Below are positions 55,271 to 64,000 of a DNA stretch of 64,000 nucleotides, one piece after another. This DNA comes from Desulfobacterales bacterium HSG2. Its GTDB lineage: Bacteria; Desulfobacterota; Desulfobacteria; Desulfobacterales; 4be13. Under the pieces are notes generated by a model. It did not search any database and was not told the origin of the DNA. It worked only from the letters and a program-made list of their open reading frames with translations. The translations under genes and the position numbers were made by a program. The first letter of the stretch is position 1. Every line of letters begins with the position of its first letter. The stretch lies in the NCBI GenBank assembly GCA_030378035.1, contig JAUCGI010000008.1, positions 1 through 64,000 on the forward strand, in the 5' to 3' direction.

Positions 55271-56938
55271 TTAATTTATATTAACTGCAAACTCATATGG
55301 CTGTGAGCATTGAAGAAAAGAATGCTGTGTATCATTATAAAAATAATAAAGTTTAATCAGAAATTCGCAAAAGTAATTCCCTTTGTTTAGATGCAGTTCT
55401 TCATAAGGTATAAATAAATCAGCCTCATCATAAAAGATATCGTTTTCTGAAACGAAATATTTACCAACAGAAACCTGACCGTCTGTAGATGTAAATAACC
55501 CATTGAAATCTTTTAACACCATCCAATCTTTAAGGGAGAAATATGCAGCAACACCACATTGAAAGCCATTTAAATTCTCAGTTTTAAATTTAATACGAAT
55601 CTTTAACCCCTCATTATCATTTTGATAAACACCGGGTTCTGGTGACACATCTATAATCTTTCCTTTAATATATCGAGTTTTATTTAATTTAGGGATTTTT
55701 TTCAAATCCGCTATTAAATCTTCTTTTTCTGAAGTTGAAAGATCAAGATACTCAAGAGACATCTTCTCTATAGCTTGTGATACTTTTTTTATCGCCAATG
55801 TATTACGTTGCGAAAAAGTAATAGAATCGCTTAAACTTTGATAAAGATTTTTAACTCCTTTTATATTTGAATAATCATATGGCAGAGAAAAATCTTCATA
55901 CCCTGCATATATACGGCCTATCTGCTTTGAATTTTCTCTGAGCTTTTTTATCCTAATTATCCATTTATCAAGATAGTCGTCTTTTACTTTTATAATATCT
56001 TTTTCCGACAGCCATTTTTGAATAGTTTCGGCCTGTTTCTTCATCGTTATCAACTTTTCATCTGTAGTGACAGATTTAAAGCCTTCGATAAACTGGCTGA
56101 AATTATCATTAAGGTATTCTTCAACTATCTTCCATACAGACAGCGGACACCAACGTCCAAAAGAAGTTCGGATTGTATATTTACTTGTAAATCCTTGGTA
56201 AAATTTTTTAGGAAGATGGGAGATATCTATATATTGTTTGGTCAAGTTAGCTTGCTCAGAGTCAAATTCTAATTTGGTAAGAAGCGAATCATTAGACTCT
56301 GTATTTTTGAGTTTTTTATATTGAACTCCGATCAAATTTTTGAGATTTATATCCCACTTATTTAAAAAACGTCCATGAGATAATAAATAATAACAAAATA
56401 ATTCTTCGTTCTCATATTTAATTTCTTCATTTAAATCTATCGCATTATTATCCCATAATGAAAAATATAAATCCACGAATTGTTTGATGTGCTGTTGTTT
56501 TTGTGTTATGTAACCCAGCTCTGTATTCACGCCATTGAATCCTCGGAGAGTGAGGTTAGCTGATGTAATCATAACAAATCCGCTTTCTTTTAAGTCATCA
56601 TATAGGGCATATCCTTTTGCATGAACCATTTCGCCTTTGGTTCCTGATATAACTCTCCATTGAAAATTCACCTTTTGTTCCTTATAGTATTGTTCTAATT
56701 TGTGAAGTGTTTGCTTAGACCCCAATTTATATATTTCAGATACATTGAACATAAGAAATACATCCGATATGATTTTCGGACTAAAATCTTGAATAACCTT
56801 CTTTACTAAATCAAAATTTATATAGCAACTAAGAAGGAGTACCTGATTAGTTGAGGTATTATTTAAGTTAGATACAACACTTTTTAAAGAATCTCTGACA
56901 CTACATGTCCTATCATGTAAAAATATATCATCAAACAT
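55271..56938 (-). CDS. Phospholipase D-like protein, probable nuclease
   Basis: 555 residues. The N-terminal third is a PLD-like domain with one HKD-type site: MVHAKGYALYD then FVMITSANLTLRGFNGVNTELG (near residues 125-165). The C-terminal two thirds are of unknown fold. Similar proteins are restriction-type nucleases that dimerise to make an active site. AGAGG precedes the ATG. Its DNA is more A/T-rich than the neighbours, suggesting separate arrival. It stands alone, with no ATPase or methylase next to it. Confidence 0.75.
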   Translation of the reverse strand: MFDDIFLHDRTCSVRDSLKSVVSNLNNTSTNQVLLLSCYINFDLVKKVIQDFSPKIISDVFLMFNVSEIYKLGSKQTLHKLEQYYKEQKVNFQWRVISGTKGEMVHAKGYALYDDLKESGFVMITSANLTLRGFNGVNTELGYITQKQQHIKQFVDLYFSLWDNNAIDLNEEIKYENEELFCYYLLSHGRFLNKWDINLKNLIGVQYKKLKNTESNDSLLTKLEFDSEQANLTKQYIDISHLPKKFYQGFTSKYTIRTSFGRWCPLSVWKIVEEYLNDNFSQFIEGFKSVTTDEKLITMKKQAETIQKWLSEKDIIKVKDDYLDKWIIRIKKLRENSKQIGRIYAGYEDFSLPYDYSNIKGVKNLYQSLSDSITFSQRNTLAIKKVSQAIEKMSLEYLDLSTSEKEDLIADLKKIPKLNKTRYIKGKIIDVSPEPGVYQNDNEGLKIRIKFKTENLNGFQCGVAAYFSLKDWMVLKDFNGLFTSTDGQVSVGKYFVSENDIFYDEADLFIPYEELHLNKGNYFCEFLIKLYYFYNDTQHSFLQCSQPYEFAVNIN

Positions 56939-57060
56939 TTAAACACCTCTTTAAAAATACGCTAACTTTGGATTAGCTCGAAAAACGATCATAAAACATT
57001 TATTCAAAGTGAAGCTCAATCAACCTGTGGGATGACAAAAAAATGACATTGCTCCTTTTT

Positions 57061-59535
57061 TTAGACATTCCCATATTTTTTAACTAACTCCACTAATCTC
57101 ACAATAGCATTAATCAGCCGACTGTCCTTCCCTTCAAAATATTTCATTTTGGCAAGGACTGATCTGGGATTCTCTTTTAAGAGGGAAAAGGGAAACTTGT
57201 CTTGGTGGCTTACAATGTCCAAATCTTTGGTAATCAGAAAACCTTCTTTTGCAGAGCCGAAAATAGTATAATCCCATAAAAGCAAAAGGTTATCCGCCAA
57301 ATGCCCTGCATAAGCTTGCTTGGCATTTTCTAGTTTCTCATAACTTAGATACATGTTATCATCCGCTATCCACAATTCTCCCAATGTCCTGCCATAATTA
57401 CCATAGCCTAAACTGGCTTGATGTATTGAAGAATCTATTTTTTTTGTATCTTTAATAAAGGAATAAATAGCCATAGCTGTCAAACTCTTATTTTTTATGG
57501 CTCTATTTAGGTAAATATTAGCACGATCAATATTTTTTTCTTTATAATAACAATGCATTGCTATCTTTATCATAGCATCTATATTATTATTTTCACATGC
57601 TTTTTTATACCATTTTAATCCTTCAACTTCCTTTTCTTTTACCCCTATACCTCTGTAATAGCACAATCCAACAAGATATTGTCCCGTACTATCATTTTGT
57701 TCAGCGGATTTCATAAAATATTTAAAAGCTTGCCTTCCGCTTTTATCAACATATATACCCTTATCATAGAAAAGTCCAATCATATTCAAAGCTTGTGCAT
57801 AGTCTTGTTCAGCGGCTTTGTAATACCATGTAAATGCCTTTCCATAGTTTTTTCCAACATAATTTCCGGAATAATACATACCACCTAAAGCGGATTGGGC
57901 AGTAGCATAGCCCTGTTCAGCGGCTTTTGAGTACCACTCAAAAGCTTTCTTGCAATCCTTTCCAACATACCATCCAAAACGATGCATAGCACCCAAGTTG
58001 CATTCAGCTTTTGCAAGCCCTTGTTTAGCAGCTTTCAAATACCATTCAAACGCTTTTTTTAAATCTTTCTCAACATATTCTCCATAATGATACATATAAC
58101 CCAATCTGTTTTCTGCTTTATCAAGACCTTGTTCAGCAGCTTTTAAAGACCATTCAAATATTTTTTTGTAGTCCTTCTCAACATACTCTCCTTTCCAATA
58201 CATATCACCCAGCTCAAATTGGGCCTTTGCATGGCCCTGTTCAGCAGCTTTTGAGTACCAGTCCAAAGCTTTCTGTTGATCCTGATCTGCTTCATCATCT
58301 CCATCAAAATATTTTTTACCCAGTATAAACTGCGCCTCTGCATCACCTTGTTCAGCAGCTTTCAAGTACCAGTCAAAATCTTTATCTTCCTCTGGGATGT
58401 CTGAATCTGCCGATGCTGACATGGAATCAGATTCTTCTTCAAACAGATTTTTCGTCAGTTTCATACAATTCAGCAATTCCACAGCAAGATCACGGAGCGG
58501 TATGGCTATCTCCAAATCAATGCCCTGCTTTCTGATAAAAGTTGTCAGAACCTTCTTGATAGCTTCTTTTTTACCAATATTCAACTGCTCGCTCAGAGCG
58601 TCAATCGCTGCCGAACTGCCTACATAGCTGTCAGCAATCTGATACAAAGAGGTGAAGCTCGGATCCGAAACATTCTCCAGAATGAATGATGCCGGTATGG
58701 GATTATCCGGTTCTCCGGAATCCAGGCGGAGAAGTTCCTGATATTGTGAAAACGAGGCATCTTCTATTTCATCTATCAGTTCATCAACAAAGTCGGCAAG
58801 CCTGATTTTCTCTTTCCACGGCAGCCCCGCCTCTTTGACGGCTTTCTGGAGATATTTTATCTCCGTGATATTCCAGGCATCCTCCTTGAGAGACAGAAAA
58901 TCCCTGATCACTCTGAGCAGTCTGAAATGAGGTGGAAATTTTTCATCATAATCGTAAGTATCTATCGTCAGCAGCCAGCCGTGAATATTTGTGGAGACTT
59001 CCAAATTTCCGACCCTGTTTTCCAGATCAAGAAATCTTTTACAGACCTTTTCCGCCATTCTGTCAATTGCATTTTTTGTCTCCTCCTGCTCCACCGCCAG
59101 TGACATCAGATTGTTTTTGACCGTGATCACAGAGTGCGCCAGTAACAGATCACGATCCTGAAGCAGATCAAGATATCGCCAGGCGTATTTCTGCATTTCT
59201 ATGAGGTCTTTCTGGTTTGCCCTTTGCATCTCCCCCTGCTTACCGCAAAGTTTGTGCCAGCATCTTTTGAAGAAGCCCTGTCCCGCATGATCGTCCAGAC
59301 GATCTTCAGTACACGACAGAAGACGTGCCGCGTCCAATGCCATCTGCTCTGCTTCGGTGGCTCTCGTTTGCGCCCGGACCAATCTGGGTTCAATGGATCG
59401 GTCTATTGTCTCAAGCTCATCAGGAGTACAATCAAAAATCCCCTCTCCTGATTTTTTCTCTTTCAAATCCGAACCGCACTGCATACAAAAACGCCCTTTT
59501 TCATATTCAGTGTTGCACTTTTCACAAATCCGCAT
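57061..59535 (-). CDS. Zinc-ribbon protein with Sel1 repeats, paralogue 1
   Basis: 824 residues. Zinc ribbon at 1-23 (CEKCNTEYEKGRFCMQCG), a shared helical region to about 385 (GFFKRCWHKLCGKQGEMQRA; LLLAHSVITVKNNLMSLAVE), an acidic linker, then about nine Sel1-type repeats (WYLKAAEQGDAEAQFILG) from 390 to 690. The last 130 residues (YTIFGSAKEGFLITKDLDI) resemble a PH-like domain. Sel1 repeats bind proteins; the molecule is probably a cytoplasmic scaffold. GGAG precedes the ATG. The role is unknown. Confidence 0.78.
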   Translation of the reverse strand: MRICEKCNTEYEKGRFCMQCGSDLKEKKSGEGIFDCTPDELETIDRSIEPRLVRAQTRATEAEQMALDAARLLSCTEDRLDDHAGQGFFKRCWHKLCGKQGEMQRANQKDLIEMQKYAWRYLDLLQDRDLLLAHSVITVKNNLMSLAVEQEETKNAIDRMAEKVCKRFLDLENRVGNLEVSTNIHGWLLTIDTYDYDEKFPPHFRLLRVIRDFLSLKEDAWNITEIKYLQKAVKEAGLPWKEKIRLADFVDELIDEIEDASFSQYQELLRLDSGEPDNPIPASFILENVSDPSFTSLYQIADSYVGSSAAIDALSEQLNIGKKEAIKKVLTTFIRKQGIDLEIAIPLRDLAVELLNCMKLTKNLFEEESDSMSASADSDIPEEDKDFDWYLKAAEQGDAEAQFILGKKYFDGDDEADQDQQKALDWYSKAAEQGHAKAQFELGDMYWKGEYVEKDYKKIFEWSLKAAEQGLDKAENRLGYMYHYGEYVEKDLKKAFEWYLKAAKQGLAKAECNLGAMHRFGWYVGKDCKKAFEWYSKAAEQGYATAQSALGGMYYSGNYVGKNYGKAFTWYYKAAEQDYAQALNMIGLFYDKGIYVDKSGRQAFKYFMKSAEQNDSTGQYLVGLCYYRGIGVKEKEVEGLKWYKKACENNNIDAMIKIAMHCYYKEKNIDRANIYLNRAIKNKSLTAMAIYSFIKDTKKIDSSIHQASLGYGNYGRTLGELWIADDNMYLSYEKLENAKQAYAGHLADNLLLLWDYTIFGSAKEGFLITKDLDIVSHQDKFPFSLLKENPRSVLAKMKYFEGKDSRLINAIVRLVELVKKYGNV

Positions 59536-59699
59536 GAATACATCTCCATTTCAAAGTCTATAGTATTTTTCTATAAGGAATAACCTGATATGGCTTTTCA
59601 ACATGATTCTTCAATTGTGAGTCCGACATAGCCCCGGTCAGTGGAAGTGATTCGGTGACAGTCGCCTCCATCAAGCTATTCAAAGTATTCGTTCATCAC

Positions 59700-61835
59700 T
59701 TACGGTATCCATAAAGTCTGTTTTATACTATCGGCCAAACTTATAGCTGTAAAAACGATACTTCCCCTAACATAGATATCCACTATTACTTCTAAACCTT
59801 TATCCATAAGCGGGATACTTTCAAAAAACAACTTCCCTATTATTTTATTCTTTTTCATATCAGAATGATTACCTTCCAATAATATAACTTCTGTTATAGC
59901 TTGACTACCCCAAATAATCGGATAAAGTATTAATGATTTTTTGGTCGGCTTTGTTGTGTAGCGTTCAATAATTTTTTGGGGACTGTTATCTCCGACTTTT
60001 ATCAGTATATCCAAAGTTGTTATGTCTAATAATAGAACATTTTTTATATCTCCTCGATGCACCCCATACTGTATTGATGCTCCAATTGCTGACGGTGATC
60101 CTTCTTTATCATCATCCCATATCTTCAATTCTCCGTTAAGATTATCTTTGATGATATTCAATATTAAATCTGACAAGTTACCCTGAGCATAGAATAGAAT
60201 ATCATCAATATCAGAAGTCAAGATACCGCATGATTCAAGCGTATCGAGAAATAATTTTTTTATCTCATCTTCAGCATTCAGAATTTCTGATATATCAATA
60301 TTTGAAACGGATATTACTTCATATACGCCGGCTTCCATATCAATAAGAGCTATATCTATATTATCGTTATCTAACTCGCATACAAAAGTTACACCATATT
60401 TATTGTACTTATGACCATAGGCAAGGCCAGCAAGAACAGGGGATTCAACGATTAGGTGTACTTGTATTCCCCATTTACTTAATAAATAGCATATATTTCG
60501 ACGCATGAATCTGTCAAAGTAAACTGGCACTGCTAAAACGATATCTTTTCTCATAAAATTACTCGATACAGACTCCGCCAATATAGACTGAGCCTCCGCA
60601 TCTCCCTGCTCCGCCGCTTTCAAATACCACTTAAAAGTTTTCTCCTCCTCTGGAATATCTGAATCAGCCGATGCTGAAGTGAAATCAGATTCTTCTTTCT
60701 CATGAGGCTGTTGAAAGTTTTGTTCATTATTAAAACTTTCAAACAGTTTTTTCGTCAGTTTCATACAGTTCAGCAATTCCACAGCAAGATCACGGAGCGG
60801 TATGGCTATCTCCAAATCAATGCCCTGCTTTCTGATAAAAGCTGTCAGAACCTTCCTGACCGCCTCTTTTCTGCTGATATTCAGCTCCTCGCTCAGAACA
60901 TCAATCACCGCCGAACTTCCTGTGTAGCTGTCAGCGATCTGATACAGAGAGGTGAAGCTCGGGACCGAAACATTTTCCAAGATGAATGATGCCGGTATGG
61001 GACTACCCGGTTCTCCGAAATCCAGGAGGAGAAGTTCCTGATATTGTGAAAACGAGCTATCTTCTATTTCATCTGTCAGCTCACAGACAAAATCGGCAAG
61101 CCTGATTTTCTTCTTCCACGGCAGACCCGCATCTTTGACAGCCTTCTGAAGATACTTTATCTCCGTGATATTCCAGTCATCCTCCTTGAGAGACAGAAAG
61201 TCCCTGACCACTCTGAGCAGCCTGAAATGGGGCGGAAATTTCTCATCATAATCATAGGTTTCTATGGTCAGCAGCCAGCTATGAATATTTGTGGCAGCCT
61301 CCAGGACCCCGGCCCTGTTTTCAAGTGCGACAAACCTTTTATAGACCTTTTCCGCCATTCTGGCAATCTCATTTTTTGTCTCCTCCTGCTCCACCGCCAG
61401 TGTCATCAGATTGTTTTTAACCGTGATCACAGAGTGCGCCAGTAGCAGATCACGATCCTGAAGCAGATCAATATATCGCCAGGCATATTTCTGCATTTCT
61501 ATGAGGTCTTTCTGGTTTGCCCTCTGCATTTCTCCCTGTTTACCGCAAAGTTTGTGCCAGCATCTTTTGAAGAAGCCCTGTCCCGCATAATCGTCCAGGC
61601 GATCTTCAGTACACGACAGAAGACGTGCAGCGTCCAATGCCATCTGTTCCGCTTCGGCAGCTTTTGTCTGCGCCCGGACCAGTCTGGGTTCAAGGGATCG
61701 GTCTATTGTCTCAAGCTCATCAGGAGTACAATTAAAAATCCCCTCTCCTGATTTTTTCTCTTTCAAATCCGAACCGCACTGCGTACAAAAACGCCCTTTT
61801 TCATATTCAGTGTCGCACTTTTCACAAATCCGCAT
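59700..61835 (-). CDS. Zinc-ribbon protein fused to degenerate Hsp70-like region, paralogue 2
   Basis: 711 residues. The first 395 are nearly the same as paralogue 1, ending in a single Sel1 repeat. From about 425 an Hsp70-like region follows: IVLAVPVYFDRFMRRNICYL and VESPVLAGLAYG match the IxVPAYF and NEPTAAALAYG motifs, SAIGASIQYGVHRGDIKNVLLLDITTLDILIKV matches the AxAIGAAxQGGVL-GD-K-VLLLDVTPL segment, and a substrate-domain-like beta region ends it. The first ATP-binding lobe (DLGTT) is missing and DLGGGT is replaced by ELDNDNID, so ATPase activity is unlikely. It may bind peptides or partners without cycling. Confidence 0.8.
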   Translation of the reverse strand: MRICEKCDTEYEKGRFCTQCGSDLKEKKSGEGIFNCTPDELETIDRSLEPRLVRAQTKAAEAEQMALDAARLLSCTEDRLDDYAGQGFFKRCWHKLCGKQGEMQRANQKDLIEMQKYAWRYIDLLQDRDLLLAHSVITVKNNLMTLAVEQEETKNEIARMAEKVYKRFVALENRAGVLEAATNIHSWLLTIETYDYDEKFPPHFRLLRVVRDFLSLKEDDWNITEIKYLQKAVKDAGLPWKKKIRLADFVCELTDEIEDSSFSQYQELLLLDFGEPGSPIPASFILENVSVPSFTSLYQIADSYTGSSAVIDVLSEELNISRKEAVRKVLTAFIRKQGIDLEIAIPLRDLAVELLNCMKLTKKLFESFNNEQNFQQPHEKEESDFTSASADSDIPEEEKTFKWYLKAAEQGDAEAQSILAESVSSNFMRKDIVLAVPVYFDRFMRRNICYLLSKWGIQVHLIVESPVLAGLAYGHKYNKYGVTFVCELDNDNIDIALIDMEAGVYEVISVSNIDISEILNAEDEIKKLFLDTLESCGILTSDIDDILFYAQGNLSDLILNIIKDNLNGELKIWDDDKEGSPSAIGASIQYGVHRGDIKNVLLLDITTLDILIKVGDNSPQKIIERYTTKPTKKSLILYPIIWGSQAITEVILLEGNHSDMKKNKIIGKLFFESIPLMDKGLEVIVDIYVRGSIVFTAISLADSIKQTLWIP

Positions 61836-61956
61836 GGATACATCTCTCTTTCAAAGTCTATAGCATTTTTAACCTATCAGCGGCCATAGAGACTTCCGTT
61901 ATTCTCTTTTCAGGCCCTAATCATCGTTTCGGTCGCACTTGTCAAAACTTATTTGG

Positions 61957-64000
61957 TCATGCAGTAAAAAGAAAATTGTCGAAACGATAATCAAGACCTT
62001 TTTTTCCTTTTTTACCTTTCTTAGCTAACTCTGCCAATCTTACAATAGCGTTAATCATCCGACTGTCTTTCCCTTCAAAATATTTCATTTTGGCGATGAC
62101 CGATCTGGGATTCCCGTTTAAAAGGGAACGAGGAAATGTGTCTCGGTGGCTTATAATGTCCAAATCCTTGGTAATTAGAAAGCCTTCTTTTGCAGAACCG
62201 AAGATAGTGGCATCCCACAGAAGCTGGGCTCTATTCGCCAAATTTCCTGCATAAGCTTGTTTGGCATTCTCCAATTTTCCATAATTTTTACACCCCATAT
62301 TATCGCCTACTATCCATAAGTCACCAGCAGCTCTGCCATAATCACCATATCCCAAATTGGCTTCTGATGAAGAAAACCCTTTGGTATCTTCAATAAATGA
62401 ATAGATTGCCATAGCTGTTAAATTACCTTTTTCTATGGCTTCCTTTAAATAAGACTTTGCAAGATCAATATTTTTTTCCTCACAATAGTAATATCTTGCT
62501 ACCCTTATTATAGCTGTTATACTATTATTGTTAAGAGCCCTTTTATACCATTTTAAAGCTTCAAAGTTATCTTTCTCTACTCCTTCACCATAATAATAAC
62601 ACTGTCCAACAAGGCATTGCCCACAATCATCATTTTGTTCAGCGGATTTCATGTAATACCTAAAAGCCTGTTTTTCATTTTTATCAACATATATACCCAA
62701 ATTGTAAAAAGCTCCGATCATAGTTATAGCAAGTGCAAAATCTTGATCAGCAGCTTTTGATAACCATTCAAACGCCTTTCTGACATCTTTCTTGTCCAAA
62801 TAATACATGCTTAACGCGCATTGTGCCTCAGCAAGCCCCTGATCCGCAGCTTTTGAGAGCCATTTAAAAGCCTTTCTGTCATCTTTTTTAAAGTAATACA
62901 TTCCGCCTAACGCACATTGTGCCTCAGCAAGACCCTGATCCGCAGCTTTTGAATACCATTCAAACGCATTCTTCTTATCATCTTTCTCGGAATACACCTC
63001 ACCTAACTCAAATTGAGCTTTGGCATGACCTTGTTCAGCCGCTTTTGAATACCATTTGAAAGCTTTTTGTTGATCGGCCTTTACTTCATCTCCGTCAGAG
63101 TATTTTTTACCCAATATAAACTGCGCCTTCGCATCCCCCTGCTCCGCCGCTTTCAAATACCACTTAAAAGTTTTCTCCTCCTCTGGAATATCTGAATCAG
63201 CCGATGCTGAAGCGAAATCAGATTCTTCTTTCTCCTGAGGCTGTTGAAAGTTTTGTTCATTATTCAAACTTTCAAACAGCTTTTTCGTCAGTTTCATACA
63301 ATTCAGCAATTCCACAGCAAGGTCACGGAGCGGTATGGACACATCCAAATCAATGCCCTGCTTTCTGATGAAAGTTGTCAGAACTTTCCTGATCGCCTCT
63401 TTTCTGCTGATATTCAACTCCTCGCTCAGAACATCAATCACCGCCGAACTTCCTGTGTAGCTGTCAGCAATCTGATACAGAGAAGTGAAGCTCGGGACCG
63501 AAACATTCTCCAGGATGAATGATGCCGGTATGGGATTACCCGGTTCTCCGAAATACAGGCGGAGAAGTTCCTGATATTGTGAAAACGAGCTATCTTCTAT
63601 TTCATCTGTCAGCTCACAGACAAAATCGGCAAGCCTGATTTTTTTCTTCCACGGCAGACCCGCCTCTTTGACAGCTTTCTGGAGATACTTTATCTCCGTG
63701 ATATTCCAGTCATCCTCCTTGAGAGCCAGAAAGTCCCTGACCACTCTGAGCAGCCTGAAATGGGGCGGAAATTTTTCATCATAATCATAGGTTTCAATGG
63801 TCAGCAGCCAACTGTGAATATTTGTGGCAACCTCCAGGACTCCGACCCTGTTTTCGAGTGCGACAAACCTTTTATAGACCTTTTCCGCCATTCTGTTAAT
63901 TGCATTTTTTGTCTTCTCCTGCTCCACCGCCAGTGTCATCAGATTGTTTTTAACCGTGATCACAGAGTGTGCCAGTAACAGATCACGTTCCTGAAGCAGC
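61957..64000 (-). CDS. Zinc-ribbon/Sel1 protein, paralogue 3 (5' end outside window)
   Basis: Open to the right edge; the first visible codons (LLQERDLLLAHSVITVKNN) align with residue 125 of paralogue 1, so about 125 residues with the zinc ribbon lie outside. The visible part has the shared helical region, about eight Sel1 repeats (some short, YYFKKDDRKAFKWLSKAADQ) and the same PH-like tail (ATIFGSAKEGFLITKDLDII). It differs from paralogue 1 in repeat number and order. A Met at 63963 is internal and not the true start. Confidence 0.8.
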   Translation of the reverse strand, partial: LLQERDLLLAHSVITVKNNLMTLAVEQEKTKNAINRMAEKVYKRFVALENRVGVLEVATNIHSWLLTIETYDYDEKFPPHFRLLRVVRDFLALKEDDWNITEIKYLQKAVKEAGLPWKKKIRLADFVCELTDEIEDSSFSQYQELLRLYFGEPGNPIPASFILENVSVPSFTSLYQIADSYTGSSAVIDVLSEELNISRKEAIRKVLTTFIRKQGIDLDVSIPLRDLAVELLNCMKLTKKLFESLNNEQNFQQPQEKEESDFASASADSDIPEEEKTFKWYLKAAEQGDAKAQFILGKKYSDGDEVKADQQKAFKWYSKAAEQGHAKAQFELGEVYSEKDDKKNAFEWYSKAADQGLAEAQCALGGMYYFKKDDRKAFKWLSKAADQGLAEAQCALSMYYLDKKDVRKAFEWLSKAADQDFALAITMIGAFYNLGIYVDKNEKQAFRYYMKSAEQNDDCGQCLVGQCYYYGEGVEKDNFEALKWYKRALNNNSITAIIRVARYYYCEEKNIDLAKSYLKEAIEKGNLTAMAIYSFIEDTKGFSSSEANLGYGDYGRAAGDLWIVGDNMGCKNYGKLENAKQAYAGNLANRAQLLWDATIFGSAKEGFLITKDLDIISHRDTFPRSLLNGNPRSVIAKMKYFEGKDSRMINAIVRLAELAKKGKKGKKGLDYRFDNFLFTA

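Overview
The window most likely comes from a Desulfobacterota-type, propionate-metabolising anaerobe. The evidence is a methylmalonyl-CoA gene set in which a biotin-bearing pyruvate carboxyltransferase (pycB) sits with a methylmalonyl-CoA carboxyltransferase (mmdA), succinyl-CoA synthetase (sucCD), methylmalonyl-CoA mutase, epimerase and the MeaB chaperone GTPase, with no Na+-pump decarboxylase beta subunit. A filamentous, repeat-rich sulfate reducer would fit, but genus is not provable from this sequence. Every gene I accept, about 50, is read from the minus strand, so transcription runs from high to low coordinates throughout.

Layout. 1-3.9 kb: an NtrY-like sensor kinase and a glutaconate/acyl-CoA transferase A subunit, separated and flanked by short tandem repeat arrays. 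3.9-7.2 kb: two AAA ATPase loci, one with a small partner gene broken by a frameshift. 7.4-13.8 kb: operon mmdA - small subunit - pycB - sucC - sucD. 14.1-19.7 kb: an accessory insert with an HNH nuclease, two overlapping AAA ATPases, a RelE-type toxin-antitoxin pair, an RHH protein, a retropepsin pair and a HicB-like protein. 19.7-24.3 kb: meaB, mcm and mce, with a clear sigma70-type promoter before meaB. 24.4-39.5 kb: an ATPase-rich, defence-like island (ATPase+TOPRIM-like, Panacea toxin-antitoxin, DUF3696 ATPase + PLD-like partner, a KGGVGR-type double ATPase, retropepsin/DUF5678 modules, Septu-like ATPase+HNH). 39.5-45.3 kb: three DUF262 genes and a HEPN-like gene. 45.3-48.5 kb: a repeat graveyard around a TetR regulator. 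48.5-57 kb: more ATPase/DUF4276, DUF262/DUF3696 and PLD-like genes. 57-64 kb: three paralogous zinc-ribbon proteins, two ending in Sel1 repeats and one in a degenerate Hsp70-like region.

How it fits together. The metabolic genes would interconvert succinate and propionate: SucCD makes succinyl-CoA, Mcm/Mce/MeaB isomerise it to (S)-methylmalonyl-CoA, and MmdA + PycB exchange the carboxyl group with pyruvate/oxaloacetate. The gaps between these metabolic genes carry period-7 repeat arrays, often in two oppositely oriented halves, which I do not see in the accessory blocks.

The accessory blocks hold about a dozen OLD/ABC-type AAA ATPases, most followed by a different small partner (HNH, TOPRIM-like, PLD-like, unknown). 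Many loci show module shuffling: partial duplications, gene stumps, MITE-like insertions and single-base frameshifts. The most unusual items are the Hsp70-like fusion, the dual-ATPase/HNH locus sharing a C-terminal tail with a neighbouring antitoxin, the DUF262 triplication with HEPN stumps, the A9 frameshift in the PLD-like partner, and the mobile retropepsin/DUF5678 module. No tRNA, rRNA or CRISPR array was recognised.
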